NCBI GenBank assembly: GCA_002343825.1
Contig: DDSL01000005.1
Coordinates: 1 to 16,844, forward strand
Direction: 5' to 3'
Source of the DNA: Chthonomonas sp. UBA2391
GTDB lineage: Bacteria > Armatimonadota > Fimbriimonadia > Fimbriimonadales > Fimbriimonadaceae
Length of the DNA: 16,844 nt
Position 1 is the stretch's first letter. Every line of letters begins with the position of its first letter. A model generated the notes under the pieces. The model made no database searches and was not told where the DNA came from. It saw only the letters and a program-made list of their open reading frames with translations. Positions 1-7,304 of this stretch are shown one piece after another. Both the position numbers and the translations under genes were made by a program.

Positions 1-747
1 GATCGCGGTGAAGTCGACGACGCTGACCGTGCGGGTCGGAACCCGGAACGCCATGCCCGTAAACTTGCCCTTGAGTTCGGGGATGACAAGCCCGACCGCC
101 TTGGCCGCGCCCGTGCTGCTGGGGACGATGTTCTCGGCCGCCGCTCGGCTATCGCGCAGATCTTTCTTCGCCGTATCAACCGTGCTTTGGGAGTTGGTGT
201 AGGCGTGAACCGTGGTGAGCAAGCCTTTGTCGATGCCAAACCGCTCGTGCAGGACCTTGGCGACCGGAGCCAGGCCATTGGTGGTACAGCTGGCGTTGCT
301 GATCACGTGGTGAGCCGCGGGGTCGTACATCCCGTCGTTGACACCGAGAACGATGGTCAGGTCCTCATTCTTGGCTGGGGCGCTGATGATGACCTTCTTG
401 GCGCCGCCCTGCTTGTGGGCAACGGCCTTGGTGGCGTCCGTGAACCGTCCGGTGCACTCGAGGACGATATCGCAGCCCATATCGCCCCAGGGGATCAGGG
501 CCGGATCGGTTTGGGCAAAGACCTTGATCTGGTCTCCGTCCACCGTGATGCTGGAGTCGTCGTAGGCAACTTCGCCCTTGTAAGGTCCGTAGGTCGAGTC
601 GTACTGAAAGAGGTACGCATTCGTCTTGGTGTCGGTGAGGTCGTTCACGGCCACGACGTCGAACTGGCCCTTGTACTTGCCGAGTAGGGTTCGAAGGGAA
701 AGACGACCGATTCGGCCGAAGCCGTTGATGCCTATACGCACTGCCAT
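1..747 (-). CDS. gap: Type I glyceraldehyde-3-phosphate dehydrogenase, C-terminus cut off by window edge
   Basis: Cytoplasmic glycolytic enzyme that converts glyceraldehyde 3-phosphate, phosphate and NAD+ to 1,3-bisphosphoglycerate. Translation from the ATG at 747 gives 249 residues with no stop before base 1; a full family member has about 335, so roughly the last quarter lies outside. The NAD-binding loop NGFGRIGR is at residues 8-15. The active site SNASCTTNG puts the catalytic Cys at 154, and the activating His is H181 (TTVHAYTN). Substrate-binding segments such as RAAAENIVPSSTGAAKAVG (201-219) also match. Asp36 after the second strand suggests NAD rather than NADP preference. AAAGGGG at 750-756 lies just upstream of the ATG as a ribosome site. 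It is divergent from the DUF1800 gene. pgk or tpi could follow downstream but are not visible. Confidence 0.97.
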   Translation of the reverse strand, partial: MAVRIGINGFGRIGRLSLRTLLGKYKGQFDVVAVNDLTDTKTNAYLFQYDSTYGPYKGEVAYDDSSITVDGDQIKVFAQTDPALIPWGDMGCDIVLECTGRFTDATKAVAHKQGGAKKVIISAPAKNEDLTIVLGVNDGMYDPAAHHVISNASCTTNGLAPVAKVLHERFGIDKGLLTTVHAYTNSQSTVDTAKKDLRDSRAAAENIVPSSTGAAKAVGLVIPELKGKFTGMAFRVPTRTVSVVDFTAI

Positions 748-872
748 ATCCCCTTTAGTTTACCGAGGGGCCTCTCCGGGCCGAACTTCAGGCCAACTTA
801 CAGGCTCAGCGGTCCGAGACCAATCATCTGAACTGTGGGCGGTCGATTGCGTCTACACGGGGAAGAGTTGCC
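748..872. promoter_or_regulatory. Divergent intergenic region between gap and the DUF1800 gene
   Basis: These 125 bases separate two divergently transcribed genes, so both promoters should lie here. A purine-rich ribosome site precedes each gene: AAAGGGG for gap at 750-756, and GGGGAAGAG ending about 6 bases before the ATG at 873. On the minus strand a poor -35 (TTCGGC) and a TAAACT -10 sit 17 bases apart just before gap, but I do not consider them convincing. I see no operator or riboswitch. Confidence 0.4.
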
Positions 873-2252
873 ATGCGGACCGAACGAGAAAAGATTGCCC
901 ACCTGCTGCGCCGATTTGGACTCGGGGCGAGCGAAGCCGAACTCGATTTCTATGGCCAAGACGGACTGAAGGGCGCGATCGACAAGCTCCTCAATTACCA
1001 GCAGATCGAGCAACGACTCGAAATTCGGCCCGAGATGTTCCTTGACGACCGTCGGAGAGTCCCGAGCTTTCCCGATGTTCAGACCGACTGGGGCATCCGG
1101 ATGCTCACTACCCGCCGACCTCTGGAAGAGAAGATGGCCCTCTTTTGGCACCACCACTTTGCCACGGCGAGGGAAAAAGTGGACGTCTCGATGGTGATGC
1201 ACCGCCAGATCGACCTCTTCCGCGAGAAAGGACTCGGTCGGTTTTTGGAGCTCTTGGTCGCGGTCAGCAAAGACCCAGCCATGATCTACTGGCTCGACAA
1301 TCAGTTCAACGTCAAAGGGAAACCCAACGAGAACCTCGCCCGCGAGATCATGGAGCTCTTTACGCTCGGCATCGGTCACTACACCGAAAAGGACATTCAA
1401 GAAGCGGCCCGATGTTTCACGGGGTGGGGCTATAGCGCCGGAAGGCGACGAGACAATGCCGCCAAGCCCCGTCTCGATGCCGAGTTTGTCTTCCGCCCCG
1501 AGGACCACGACGACGGGGTGAAGACGATCCTCGGAAACACAGGTCGCTTCACCGGCGAGGATGTCTGTGGGATTCTCTGCGGCCGGGCCGAGACTCCTCG
1601 GTTCTTGGTCAAAAAAATCTGGGAGTGGTTCTGCTGCATGAACCCCAGCGACGCCATCGTGGAGAAGTTCGCGCGGATTTTCCGCGAGAGTGGTCTCCAT
1701 ATCAAGACTCTCCTGAAGGCGATCATGGAGAGCGACGAGTTCTACTCGGACATGTGTTACCGTCGGGGTTACAAGAATCCCGCCGAAGTCTGCGTGATCG
1801 CCATGAGGCAACTCGGTATGGGGGCCACGATCGAACCCGATGGAGACGGTCGCATTCCGGTGGCAAACCGGCTCATCAGCCGTGGAGCCCTCACCAGCAT
1901 GAAGAACATGGGCATGGAACTACTGAATCCGCCCGACGTGGCCGGTTGGCAGATCGGACCGAATTGGATCAGCAGCGCCACGATGGTCGAGCGGATCAAG
2001 TTCGGGGAGTCCCTCTTCACCCGACTTCGCTATCCGGCCGCGAACCTGATTGCGGGCCAGACCCCGGCCGAAGCAGTCCAGAGCTTGGCGAGTGTCTTCG
2101 ACGTTCAACTCCCGGCGGAAAAGATCAAGACCATTGCCCAGGGCGCCGAGGCGGCGACCAAAGGCGGGTCCGTCACCGCCGCCAATGCCAACGCGGTCGC
2201 CGCCGCCATCGCCAAACTCCTCTTCGCGACGCCCGAATTCCAGTTCTGCTAG
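873..2252 (+). CDS. DUF1800 domain-containing protein
   Basis: A 459-residue protein of the DUF1800 family (PF08811), whose biochemical function is unknown. The diagnostic stretches are present in order: the N-terminal LLRRFGLGAS (11-20), FWHHHF (91-96), DPAMIYWLDN (134-143), NENLAREIMELFTLG (152-166) followed by the EAARCFTGW segment (to 185), and the terminal LLFATPEFQFC. Length is normal for the family. No clear signal peptide is seen; the N-terminus begins directly with the conserved basic helix. The ATG at 873 is preceded by GGGGAAGAG. In many bacteria DUF1800 genes are paired with a secreted DUF1501 gene, which is absent here. Instead tyrS follows 8-17 bases after the stop on the same strand, so the two are probably co-transcribed. 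Confidence 0.93.
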   Translation: MRTEREKIAHLLRRFGLGASEAELDFYGQDGLKGAIDKLLNYQQIEQRLEIRPEMFLDDRRRVPSFPDVQTDWGIRMLTTRRPLEEKMALFWHHHFATAREKVDVSMVMHRQIDLFREKGLGRFLELLVAVSKDPAMIYWLDNQFNVKGKPNENLAREIMELFTLGIGHYTEKDIQEAARCFTGWGYSAGRRRDNAAKPRLDAEFVFRPEDHDDGVKTILGNTGRFTGEDVCGILCGRAETPRFLVKKIWEWFCCMNPSDAIVEKFARIFRESGLHIKTLLKAIMESDEFYSDMCYRRGYKNPAEVCVIAMRQLGMGATIEPDGDGRIPVANRLISRGALTSMKNMGMELLNPPDVAGWQIGPNWISSATMVERIKFGESLFTRLRYPAANLIAGQTPAEAVQSLASVFDVQLPAEKIKTIAQGAEAATKGGSVTAANANAVAAAIAKLLFATPEFQFC

Positions 2253-2269
2253 TAAACTCCATGGTCGGA

Positions 2270-3475
2270 ATGACCATCGAGCAGCAACTGGAAGTCCTGC
2301 GCCGCGGGGCCACGGAGATCATTAGCGAAGAGGACCTCAAGGCCAAACTGGCCAAGGGGAAGCCGCTGCGCGTCAAGCTCGGGGTGGATCCGACGATTGC
2401 CCACGTCACACTGGGATGGGCGGTGGTGCTGCGCAAACTCCGCGACTTTCAGCGACTCGGGCACACCGCCTGCTTGGTGATCGGCGACTTTACGGCCCAG
2501 ATCGGCGACCCCAGCGGCAAGAGCAAAACCCGGCCCCAACTGACGCGCGAACAGGTTCAGTCGAACGTCAAGGCCGTCAGCGAACAGGTCTACAAGATCC
2601 TCGACCCCGAAAAGACCGAGATCAGCTTTAACAAGGATTGGCTCGGGGCCATGACCTTTGAGGATGTCATTCGCCTCGCCAGCCGCTACACCGTCGCCCG
2701 GATCCTGGAGCGAGATGACTTCAGCAAGCGCCTCAGCGAGAACCGCCCCGTTGCCCTCCACGAAATCCTCTATCCGCTCTGCCAAGGATACGACTCGGTC
2801 GAGCTCCGGGCCGATGTCGAGCTCGGCGGCAATGACCAGATGTTCAACAACCTCGTAGGGCGGAACCTGATGGCCCAATACGAGATGGAGCCCCAGGTGG
2901 TCCTGCTCATGCCGCTTCTCCTCGGGACCGATGGAAAGGAGAAGATGTCGCAATCGCTGGGGAACTACATCTCGGTGATCGACACTCCCCGCGACATGTA
3001 CGGCAAGACGATGTCGATCCCCGATGACCTGCTGGAGAACTGGTTTGTGCTTTGCACCGACGTCCCCATGGAGGAAGTCCGGCAGATCCTTGCCGACTGC
3101 CAGGCCGGAACGATGAACCCCCGCGACGCCAAACGCCGACTTGCTCGGGAGATCGTTGCCCTGTATCACTCCAGCGAGGCAGCCCAGGCCGAGGACGATT
3201 ACTTCATCGAGACCTTTAGCAAAAAGACCCAGCCGGTCGAGGCCGAAGAGGCGACGATCCCCCGCGACCTTGTCAACGAAGAAGGCAAGATCGGTCTGCC
3301 CGCAATGCTCACCGCCCTCGGGCTGACCAAGAGCAACGGCGACGCCAAGAAGCTGATCGAAGCCGGGGCCGTTTCGCTGGACAGCGAAAAGGTGACCGGC
3401 CTCTACTGGTCCCCCACCGACCTCGAAGGCAAAGTCCTCAAGGTCGGCAAACACCAATTCCGCCGGCTAGTGTAG
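2270..3475 (+). CDS. tyrS: Tyrosyl-tRNA synthetase (TyrZ-like) with altered HIGH motif
   Basis: Class I aminoacyl-tRNA synthetase that charges tRNA-Tyr with tyrosine using ATP in the cytoplasm. From the ATG at 2270 it is 401 residues; an in-frame ATG at 2261 adds three. I prefer 2270 because related proteins begin with a similar M-S/T-IEEQL, but neither start has a good ribosome site, so translation may be coupled to the DUF1800 stop at 2252. Recognisable parts are the Rossmann core LRVKLGVDPT (33-42), IGDFTAQIGDPSGKSKTRP (71-89), VELGGNDQMFNNLVGR (183-198), the KMSKS loop as EKMSQS (224-229), and a C-terminal S4-like RNA-binding domain (about 345-401). The HIGH site reads TLGW (47-50) where relatives usually have HLGH. 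It converges with the next gene, leaving a 7-base gap. Confidence 0.95.
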   Translation: MTIEQQLEVLRRGATEIISEEDLKAKLAKGKPLRVKLGVDPTIAHVTLGWAVVLRKLRDFQRLGHTACLVIGDFTAQIGDPSGKSKTRPQLTREQVQSNVKAVSEQVYKILDPEKTEISFNKDWLGAMTFEDVIRLASRYTVARILERDDFSKRLSENRPVALHEILYPLCQGYDSVELRADVELGGNDQMFNNLVGRNLMAQYEMEPQVVLLMPLLLGTDGKEKMSQSLGNYISVIDTPRDMYGKTMSIPDDLLENWFVLCTDVPMEEVRQILADCQAGTMNPRDAKRRLAREIVALYHSSEAAQAEDDYFIETFSKKTQPVEAEEATIPRDLVNEEGKIGLPAMLTALGLTKSNGDAKKLIEAGAVSLDSEKVTGLYWSPTDLEGKVLKVGKHQFRRLV

Positions 3476-3482
3476 GAGATCT

Positions 3483-4274
3483 CTAGACGCCAGCGCCGGC
3501 GGAGGCGACGGTCTTCATCTTACCCTGCGAAAACTGGCTGATCGAGGTCGCGCCCGATTCGTAGGAGCGCCAGTCGGTGACGACTTCCGCTCCGGGCTTG
3601 CCGTCGAGGTTCCAGATCCCTCGGAGGGTCACGATTCCGCTCCCATTCTTGGCCTTGTTGGCATAAAACTCCACCTCAATCGTGCGGACCGATTTGCCCT
3701 TGGCTTCGCGGACGATCATGGCGCAATAATCGCTATCGCTCGGGAATTGATCTTCGAAATTGATCCCCAGGTCCGCCACCTTGCGGCTCCCCAGAATGAT
3801 CAGAACTTCGCTGGTCCCGTTTCCGTCGAGATCCACCTGCGAGACCGAGTGCAAGACGGGTTTGGCATTGGGCAGTCCCTTTGTCTTCAGATATTCCCGG
3901 GCGACGCGCAGATATTCCGACGAATCGAGCTTGACCGAATTCACCCGGAGGGCAGCCGGCTTAGGCCCAAACCAGAGGAAGGGGCTCTCGTTCCCTTCGA
4001 CGCTCCAGAGCGGGTCTCGCTCATCAGGTTGAAAGGTGAGGTTGGCCCGAGCTTCAGAGGCGGCGCCGTTCGGACTAAGCGAGTAGCAAGCGCCAGCCGT
4101 TAGTCGGTCCACTGTGGACTGGGGAACCTTGGGACCTTCCAAAAACATGGAGTCCATCGACGCCCATTTACCCGCATCAAACACGCCGATCCCGCGGGAA
4201 TCGACTGCCAAGATGCCCCCGCTCGGAGCGAGGACCGCGGAAGTGAGGAAGGTAGCAATGCAGAGTGTTGTCAT
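3483..4274 (-). CDS. Putative secreted protein with FG-GAP/EF-hand-like loops, larger paralogue
   Basis: A 263-residue protein of unknown function. Residues 1-23 are hydrophobic and could be a signal peptide, though without the usual N-terminal lysines. The Asp-rich loop DLDGNGTSEVLII (148-160) resembles the calcium-binding loops of FG-GAP/VCBS repeats, and a degenerate second copy is NLDGKPGAEVV (222-232). The same order of segments occurs in the 225-residue gene just upstream: GIGVFDAGKW near the N-terminus, an ExLRxxxxxLK helix, then the loops. The two are therefore probably diverged paralogues. It is the last gene of a three-gene minus-strand operon, starting 19 bases after the previous stop. 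The ribosome site is weak (AAAGA). It may be exported and bind calcium or another ligand, which is an inference only. Confidence 0.75.
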   Translation of the reverse strand: MTTLCIATFLTSAVLAPSGGILAVDSRGIGVFDAGKWASMDSMFLEGPKVPQSTVDRLTAGACYSLSPNGAASEARANLTFQPDERDPLWSVEGNESPFLWFGPKPAALRVNSVKLDSSEYLRVAREYLKTKGLPNAKPVLHSVSQVDLDGNGTSEVLIILGSRKVADLGINFEDQFPSDSDYCAMIVREAKGKSVRTIEVEFYANKAKNGSGIVTLRGIWNLDGKPGAEVVTDWRSYESGATSISQFSQGKMKTVASAGAGV

Positions 4275-4293
4275 GTTAATCTTTTTGAGTGCC

Positions 4294-4971
4294 TTAGGAG
4301 CTTTTTTCGACGAGGACTTTTGGACCGGTGCGGCCTAGGTTGATGAGAGAAGCGGCCCGTCCTTCCAGGTACCAAATCAGTGTGGCGGCCTCGTAAGTGC
4401 CGTCGCGGTCAAAGTCAGCAAGGGCGACGAGCTCGACATCGGGCTTGAGCTGTTCTTCGTTCCCATCCTGCCATCCGATCACGCGTAGAGGTTTTCCGCC
4501 CTGCAGCAGAAAGATTCTTGACCACTCGCCGATTCCCGTATCGCCGGGGGTCTTCCAGCTTTGGGCTTTGATCAGCGCATCGGTACGCTTGTCCCCATCG
4601 AAGTCGCCGCTGATGTAGGTGCTCCAGACGACGGTTTTGGTCTTCATCTTTTGGCCCTTTAGGAACCTCATGATCTGCAGGCGCAGCTCGTTCGGAATCG
4701 TTTTGGGCATCGTGATCGGACGCGGGAACGTCGGGGCGGATCCGCTGAAGAAGGCGGCCGAGTGCCGTCCCTCGGGCAACCCGATCACCGGCATGACCGA
4801 AATCCCTTCGAGGACCGGCTCCTCGATCACGAGAGGTTCGCCGAGCTTTCCAAGTTTCACCTCGTGAAACTCGAGGTTGCGCCATTCCGGCAAATCGTCG
4901 CCCACTTGAGACCACTTGCCGCCGGCGAAGTTTCCAATCAGCAGACCACCAACGGCCAGAGTTGCGACCAC
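4294..4971 (-). CDS. Putative secreted protein with FG-GAP/EF-hand-like loops, smaller paralogue
   Basis: A 225-residue protein of unknown function that starts with GTG at 4971, one base after the stop of the preceding gene (4973-4975). AAGGAAGG lies 8 bases before the GTG, inside the upstream gene, so translation is probably coupled. The N-terminus (ATLAVGGLLIGNFAGG) is hydrophobic, but the next residues GGKW align with GIGVFDAGKW in the downstream paralogue, so it may be a beta strand rather than a signal peptide. Two Asp-rich loops are clear: SGDFDGDKRTDALI (121-134) and ALADFDRDGTYEAATLI (183-199), both typical of calcium-binding FG-GAP/VCBS-type repeats. No catalytic motif is seen. Confidence 0.77.
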   Translation of the reverse strand: MVATLAVGGLLIGNFAGGKWSQVGDDLPEWRNLEFHEVKLGKLGEPLVIEEPVLEGISVMPVIGLPEGRHSAAFFSGSAPTFPRPITMPKTIPNELRLQIMRFLKGQKMKTKTVVWSTYISGDFDGDKRTDALIKAQSWKTPGDTGIGEWSRIFLLQGGKPLRVIGWQDGNEEQLKPDVELVALADFDRDGTYEAATLIWYLEGRAASLINLGRTGPKVLVEKSS

Positions 4972-4972
4972 C

Positions 4973-5425
4973 TTATTGGCCTTCCTTGGGCAACAGCTTT
5001 TCGATCATCGGCCAATACTTTTTCTCCATCTGCTCCATGGTCATTTTCTTGCGCTCGGCTTTCATCCAGGAGGCAAATGTCACCTTGCCGACCTTGGCGT
5101 CGCTCACCCGCTCGATATCGATGCGACCCCCGGCCTCGGGGATGACCGAACTCACGAATTGAACGGTGAAGGTTGCCGTCTTGTTGGCATGAGCGGCCAA
5201 GAACCAGTCGAGACCGGGCTTTCCGCCAACAAAGTAAGAGGCTTCGTCCCCTTTGGTGTTGCGGATCTGGACATAGGTGTAGTCTCCCATCTCAAATCCG
5301 ACAACTTTGCCCGTAATCTTGACGGTGCGCTTGACGACATCTTTTTGGTTATCGGGCCCTTGTGCTTGAGCACTGACGAGCACAAGAGCGGCGATTCCGA
5401 GAGCCAACTTCTTCATGGTGTTCAT
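4973..5425 (-). CDS. Small secreted protein of unknown function
   Basis: First gene of the three-gene minus-strand operon; 150 residues from ATG 5425, or 147 from the in-frame ATG at 5416 (MKKLALGIA). The MKK start, the hydrophobic segment LALGIAALVLV and the small-residue site SAQAQ (19-23) form a standard Sec signal peptide with cleavage near residue 22. The mature part (TVKITGKVVGFEMGDYTYV, about 34-52) is beta-rich with OB-fold-like spacing; the C-terminal third is lysine-rich and helical (KAERKKMTMEQMEKKYW). I recognise no family or catalytic residues. The stop lies one base from the next start, so the products are likely made together. Confidence 0.8.
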   Translation of the reverse strand: MNTMKKLALGIAALVLVSAQAQGPDNQKDVVKRTVKITGKVVGFEMGDYTYVQIRNTKGDEASYFVGGKPGLDWFLAAHANKTATFTVQFVSSVIPEAGGRIDIERVSDAKVGKVTFASWMKAERKKMTMEQMEKKYWPMIEKLLPKEGQ

Positions 5426-5589
5426 ATCGGCGAGTTATGGGTAAGACGGTAGCTTTTTTGGAGAAGCACCTTCTCCGCTCCGCACCCGATCTTGAAACGG
5501 AGACCGGCAGAGATCGTTACGGACTTCCCCACGGAAAACAGAATATTTGCGGAAGCCAGTCCCAATGATCCGCGGGCTGCGGAGCCGAG
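5426..5589. other. Intergenic region between the GNAT gene and the secreted-protein operon
   Basis: These 164 bases follow the GNAT stop and precede the operon start, all on the minus strand. They probably hold the operon promoter, but I cannot name convincing -35 and -10 boxes. A perfect 7-bp inverted repeat with a 3-base loop (GGAGAAG, CAC, CTTCTCC) lies at 5460-5476. On the transcribed strand it is followed by A residues, not U, so it is not a normal intrinsic terminator. No ORF here looks like a gene. Confidence 0.35.
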
Positions 5590-6360
5590 CTAGAACTGAT
5601 CGGTCATGAACATCTTGGGCGCTAGCGGGCAGGCCCGACTGAGCAACATCATCTGTTCTTTCGCCTCGACCACCGGAATGCAAAGTTCTTGGGTCAAGGA
5701 CTCCAGCCCGAGCCAATCGAAGTCAAGGGGACCCGCCCAAGTGGGTTCGGGATTGCGGATCGCTTCGCGAACGACCGGGCCCTCGTGGCAGATATACCCA
5801 CCGGGAGCCTCTTCGCAAAGCCGAAAGCTCCACTCCCAAAAGCGCCATCGGTCCGGGGTCCTCACCAGTCGCGCGGGGTCGAGTGCAGCCCATCGGTTGT
5901 AATGTGCCTGGACCTGTCGATTTGGCATCTCGGGCATTGGCAGCAGAGCCGAGTTTCGCGCGACCGGCCCGCGAATCACACGATCTACCACCTCGAACCC
6001 AAGCCGCTCATAAAGATCCGATCGATGGGCAAAGAGCAAGGCCCCGGACTCGCCGCGCGCGACGCTCGCTTCTAGAGCGCGAGCTAGCAATTGTTCGGCG
6101 TAGCCCCGGCCCCGATACTCTTCCAGAGTGGCGACCCCGGCGATCCCCAGGGCACGCCCCCAACCAAAGGTCAAGCCGGTCGTAGTGAGGATGGAGACCA
6201 TCTGGCCAGACTCAAAAAGGGCCCACTTTCGTTCGAGGTCAAAAAGAGGATCGGCGAAGAAAACCGAGCTCGCCCGGTCGAAATCCAGCCCAAAGACATC
6301 GCATAACAATCGAAGAAAGGTCCCGGCCTCGCTGTATTCGATCGTGCGGATCTCGATCAA
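5590..6360 (-). CDS. GNAT family N-acetyltransferase
   Basis: A 256-residue protein predicted to transfer an acetyl group from acetyl-CoA; the acceptor is unknown. The acetyl-CoA loop is present as VATLEEYRGRGYAEQLL (76-92), with R/Q-x-x-G-x-G/A as EYRGRGYA, followed by a typical YERLGFE (117-123). The N-terminal half is a single GNAT domain. The C-terminal half (about 135-256) is additional and ends in FMTDQF; it may be a second, degenerate GNAT or a substrate domain, as in Eis-like proteins, but it is shorter than Eis (about 400 aa). The start is TTG at 6360, overlapping the TGA of cdaR (6357-6359), so it is probably translated by coupling within the cdaA-cdaR operon, where other bacteria often have glmM. 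Confidence 0.87.
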   Translation of the reverse strand: MIEIRTIEYSEAGTFLRLLCDVFGLDFDRASSVFFADPLFDLERKWALFESGQMVSILTTTGLTFGWGRALGIAGVATLEEYRGRGYAEQLLARALEASVARGESGALLFAHRSDLYERLGFEVVDRVIRGPVARNSALLPMPEMPNRQVQAHYNRWAALDPARLVRTPDRWRFWEWSFRLCEEAPGGYICHEGPVVREAIRNPEPTWAGPLDFDWLGLESLTQELCIPVVEAKEQMMLLSRACPLAPKMFMTDQF

Positions 6361-7304
6361 TTGCGCCCGCCCGCGGGCCCCCGCCGAATGTTCAGGGTGA
6401 CTCGGACCTTTTGTTCTCGCTCGAGGGCGACTCCCGGAGGAATCACCAGATCGGCCTCGACAGTCTTGGTAGCCTTGAGTCCGCTGAGGTCCACCGGGGT
6501 CGTATCCACTCGCTGGATTCCGCTCAAGATGTTCGATTTCCCTTTTAAGTCCACCTGAACGGGGTCGATCTGGAACGATTCGACCTCGTAGCCAAAGGGC
6601 AGGGTGCCGACGAATCGCGGACGGATCAGGACCGACGCCGTCGTTTCTTCGCGCAAGAACTGGGGCCGAACAGTCACCGAAGGCGGATCGGTGGAGATGT
6701 TGTCGATCCGCTGGCCGTTCGCATCAAGAACGTCAACCGGGAGCTCGATCATCTGGAAAGAGGTCAGTCGGGCCCGGTCGAGCAGGACACGAACACGGGC
6801 CACCTTGATCATCGAGTTCTCGGTCCCGACGAGCGTCACCCGTCCGGGCTGAACTTCGGCCCCTTGATAGACGGTGCCCTCGGGCGAGTTTCCGGTGGGA
6901 TCGACCTCGACGGGCTTGCTGATGCGCTTGACCGGACTCAGCTTGACCCGCACCCCCTGAGAGACCAGGTTCATCTCGTAGTTGTCATCTCTCGGGCCGC
7001 GGAGCCGAATTTCGAAGCGGGCTTCTCCGGCTTTGGCTTGGGCCAGGTCGACGGTCGCCCGCCACTCCTCCCGGGGGATCGTTCGCAGCGTGCTCTGTGG
7101 ACCCCGCGCCACCACGTCCACTGCTGGCGGCAAGTTCTCGGGGATGAGTCCTTCTGGAGTATTGAGCGGCTGGAGCACAACGCTCAGGCGTTGCTCGGTA
7201 GCTTGGTCCGCCTGAGCCTGAACTTGGAGCCAAAAGACCAACGAGAGAAAAAGGGAAACGAGGAAGAGCACGACCTTATCCCAGGCAAATTTAGGGGTGC
7301 TCAT
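6357..7304 (-). CDS. cdaR: CdaR regulator with YbbR-like repeats
   Basis: A 315-residue membrane-anchored protein that in other bacteria binds CdaA and adjusts its c-di-AMP synthesis. One N-terminal membrane segment (KVVLFLVSLFLSLVFWLQV, about 10-28) is followed by an extracytoplasmic beta-rich part with several YbbR-type repeats, recognisable by recurring P-x-x-V-x-V-x-G patterns such as PPAVDVVARGP, PGRVTLVGTEN and DPVQVDLKGKSN. Its ATG overlaps the cdaA stop (ATGA at 7301-7304), and AAGGAG at 7316-7321 lies about 10 bases upstream. This close coupling is the normal arrangement of the cdaA-cdaR pair and supports the call despite low sequence conservation in this family. Confidence 0.93.
   Translation of the reverse strand: MSTPKFAWDKVVLFLVSLFLSLVFWLQVQAQADQATEQRLSVVLQPLNTPEGLIPENLPPAVDVVARGPQSTLRTIPREEWRATVDLAQAKAGEARFEIRLRGPRDDNYEMNLVSQGVRVKLSPVKRISKPVEVDPTGNSPEGTVYQGAEVQPGRVTLVGTENSMIKVARVRVLLDRARLTSFQMIELPVDVLDANGQRIDNISTDPPSVTVRPQFLREETTASVLIRPRFVGTLPFGYEVESFQIDPVQVDLKGKSNILSGIQRVDTTPVDLSGLKATKTVEADLVIPPGVALEREQKVRVTLNIRRGPAGGRN

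Noticed and set aside
187..687. A plus-strand open frame of 166 codons inside gap
   Set aside because: The opposite strand encodes GAPDH with catalytic Cys and His in place; the frame is a shadow.
798..1811. A 337-codon minus-strand frame opposite the DUF1800 gene
   Set aside because: No recognisable domain; it overlaps a well-supported gene and extends across the promoter region.
2249..3457. A 402-codon open frame on the minus strand opposite tyrS
   Set aside because: It mirrors the tyrS codons almost exactly, has no recognisable motif and arises from G/C-rich third positions; tyrS is unmistakable.
5460..5476. A perfect hairpin next to six T residues, at first a candidate terminator
   Set aside because: The T run lies 5' of the hairpin on the plus strand and reads as A on the transcribed minus strand, so it has the wrong polarity.
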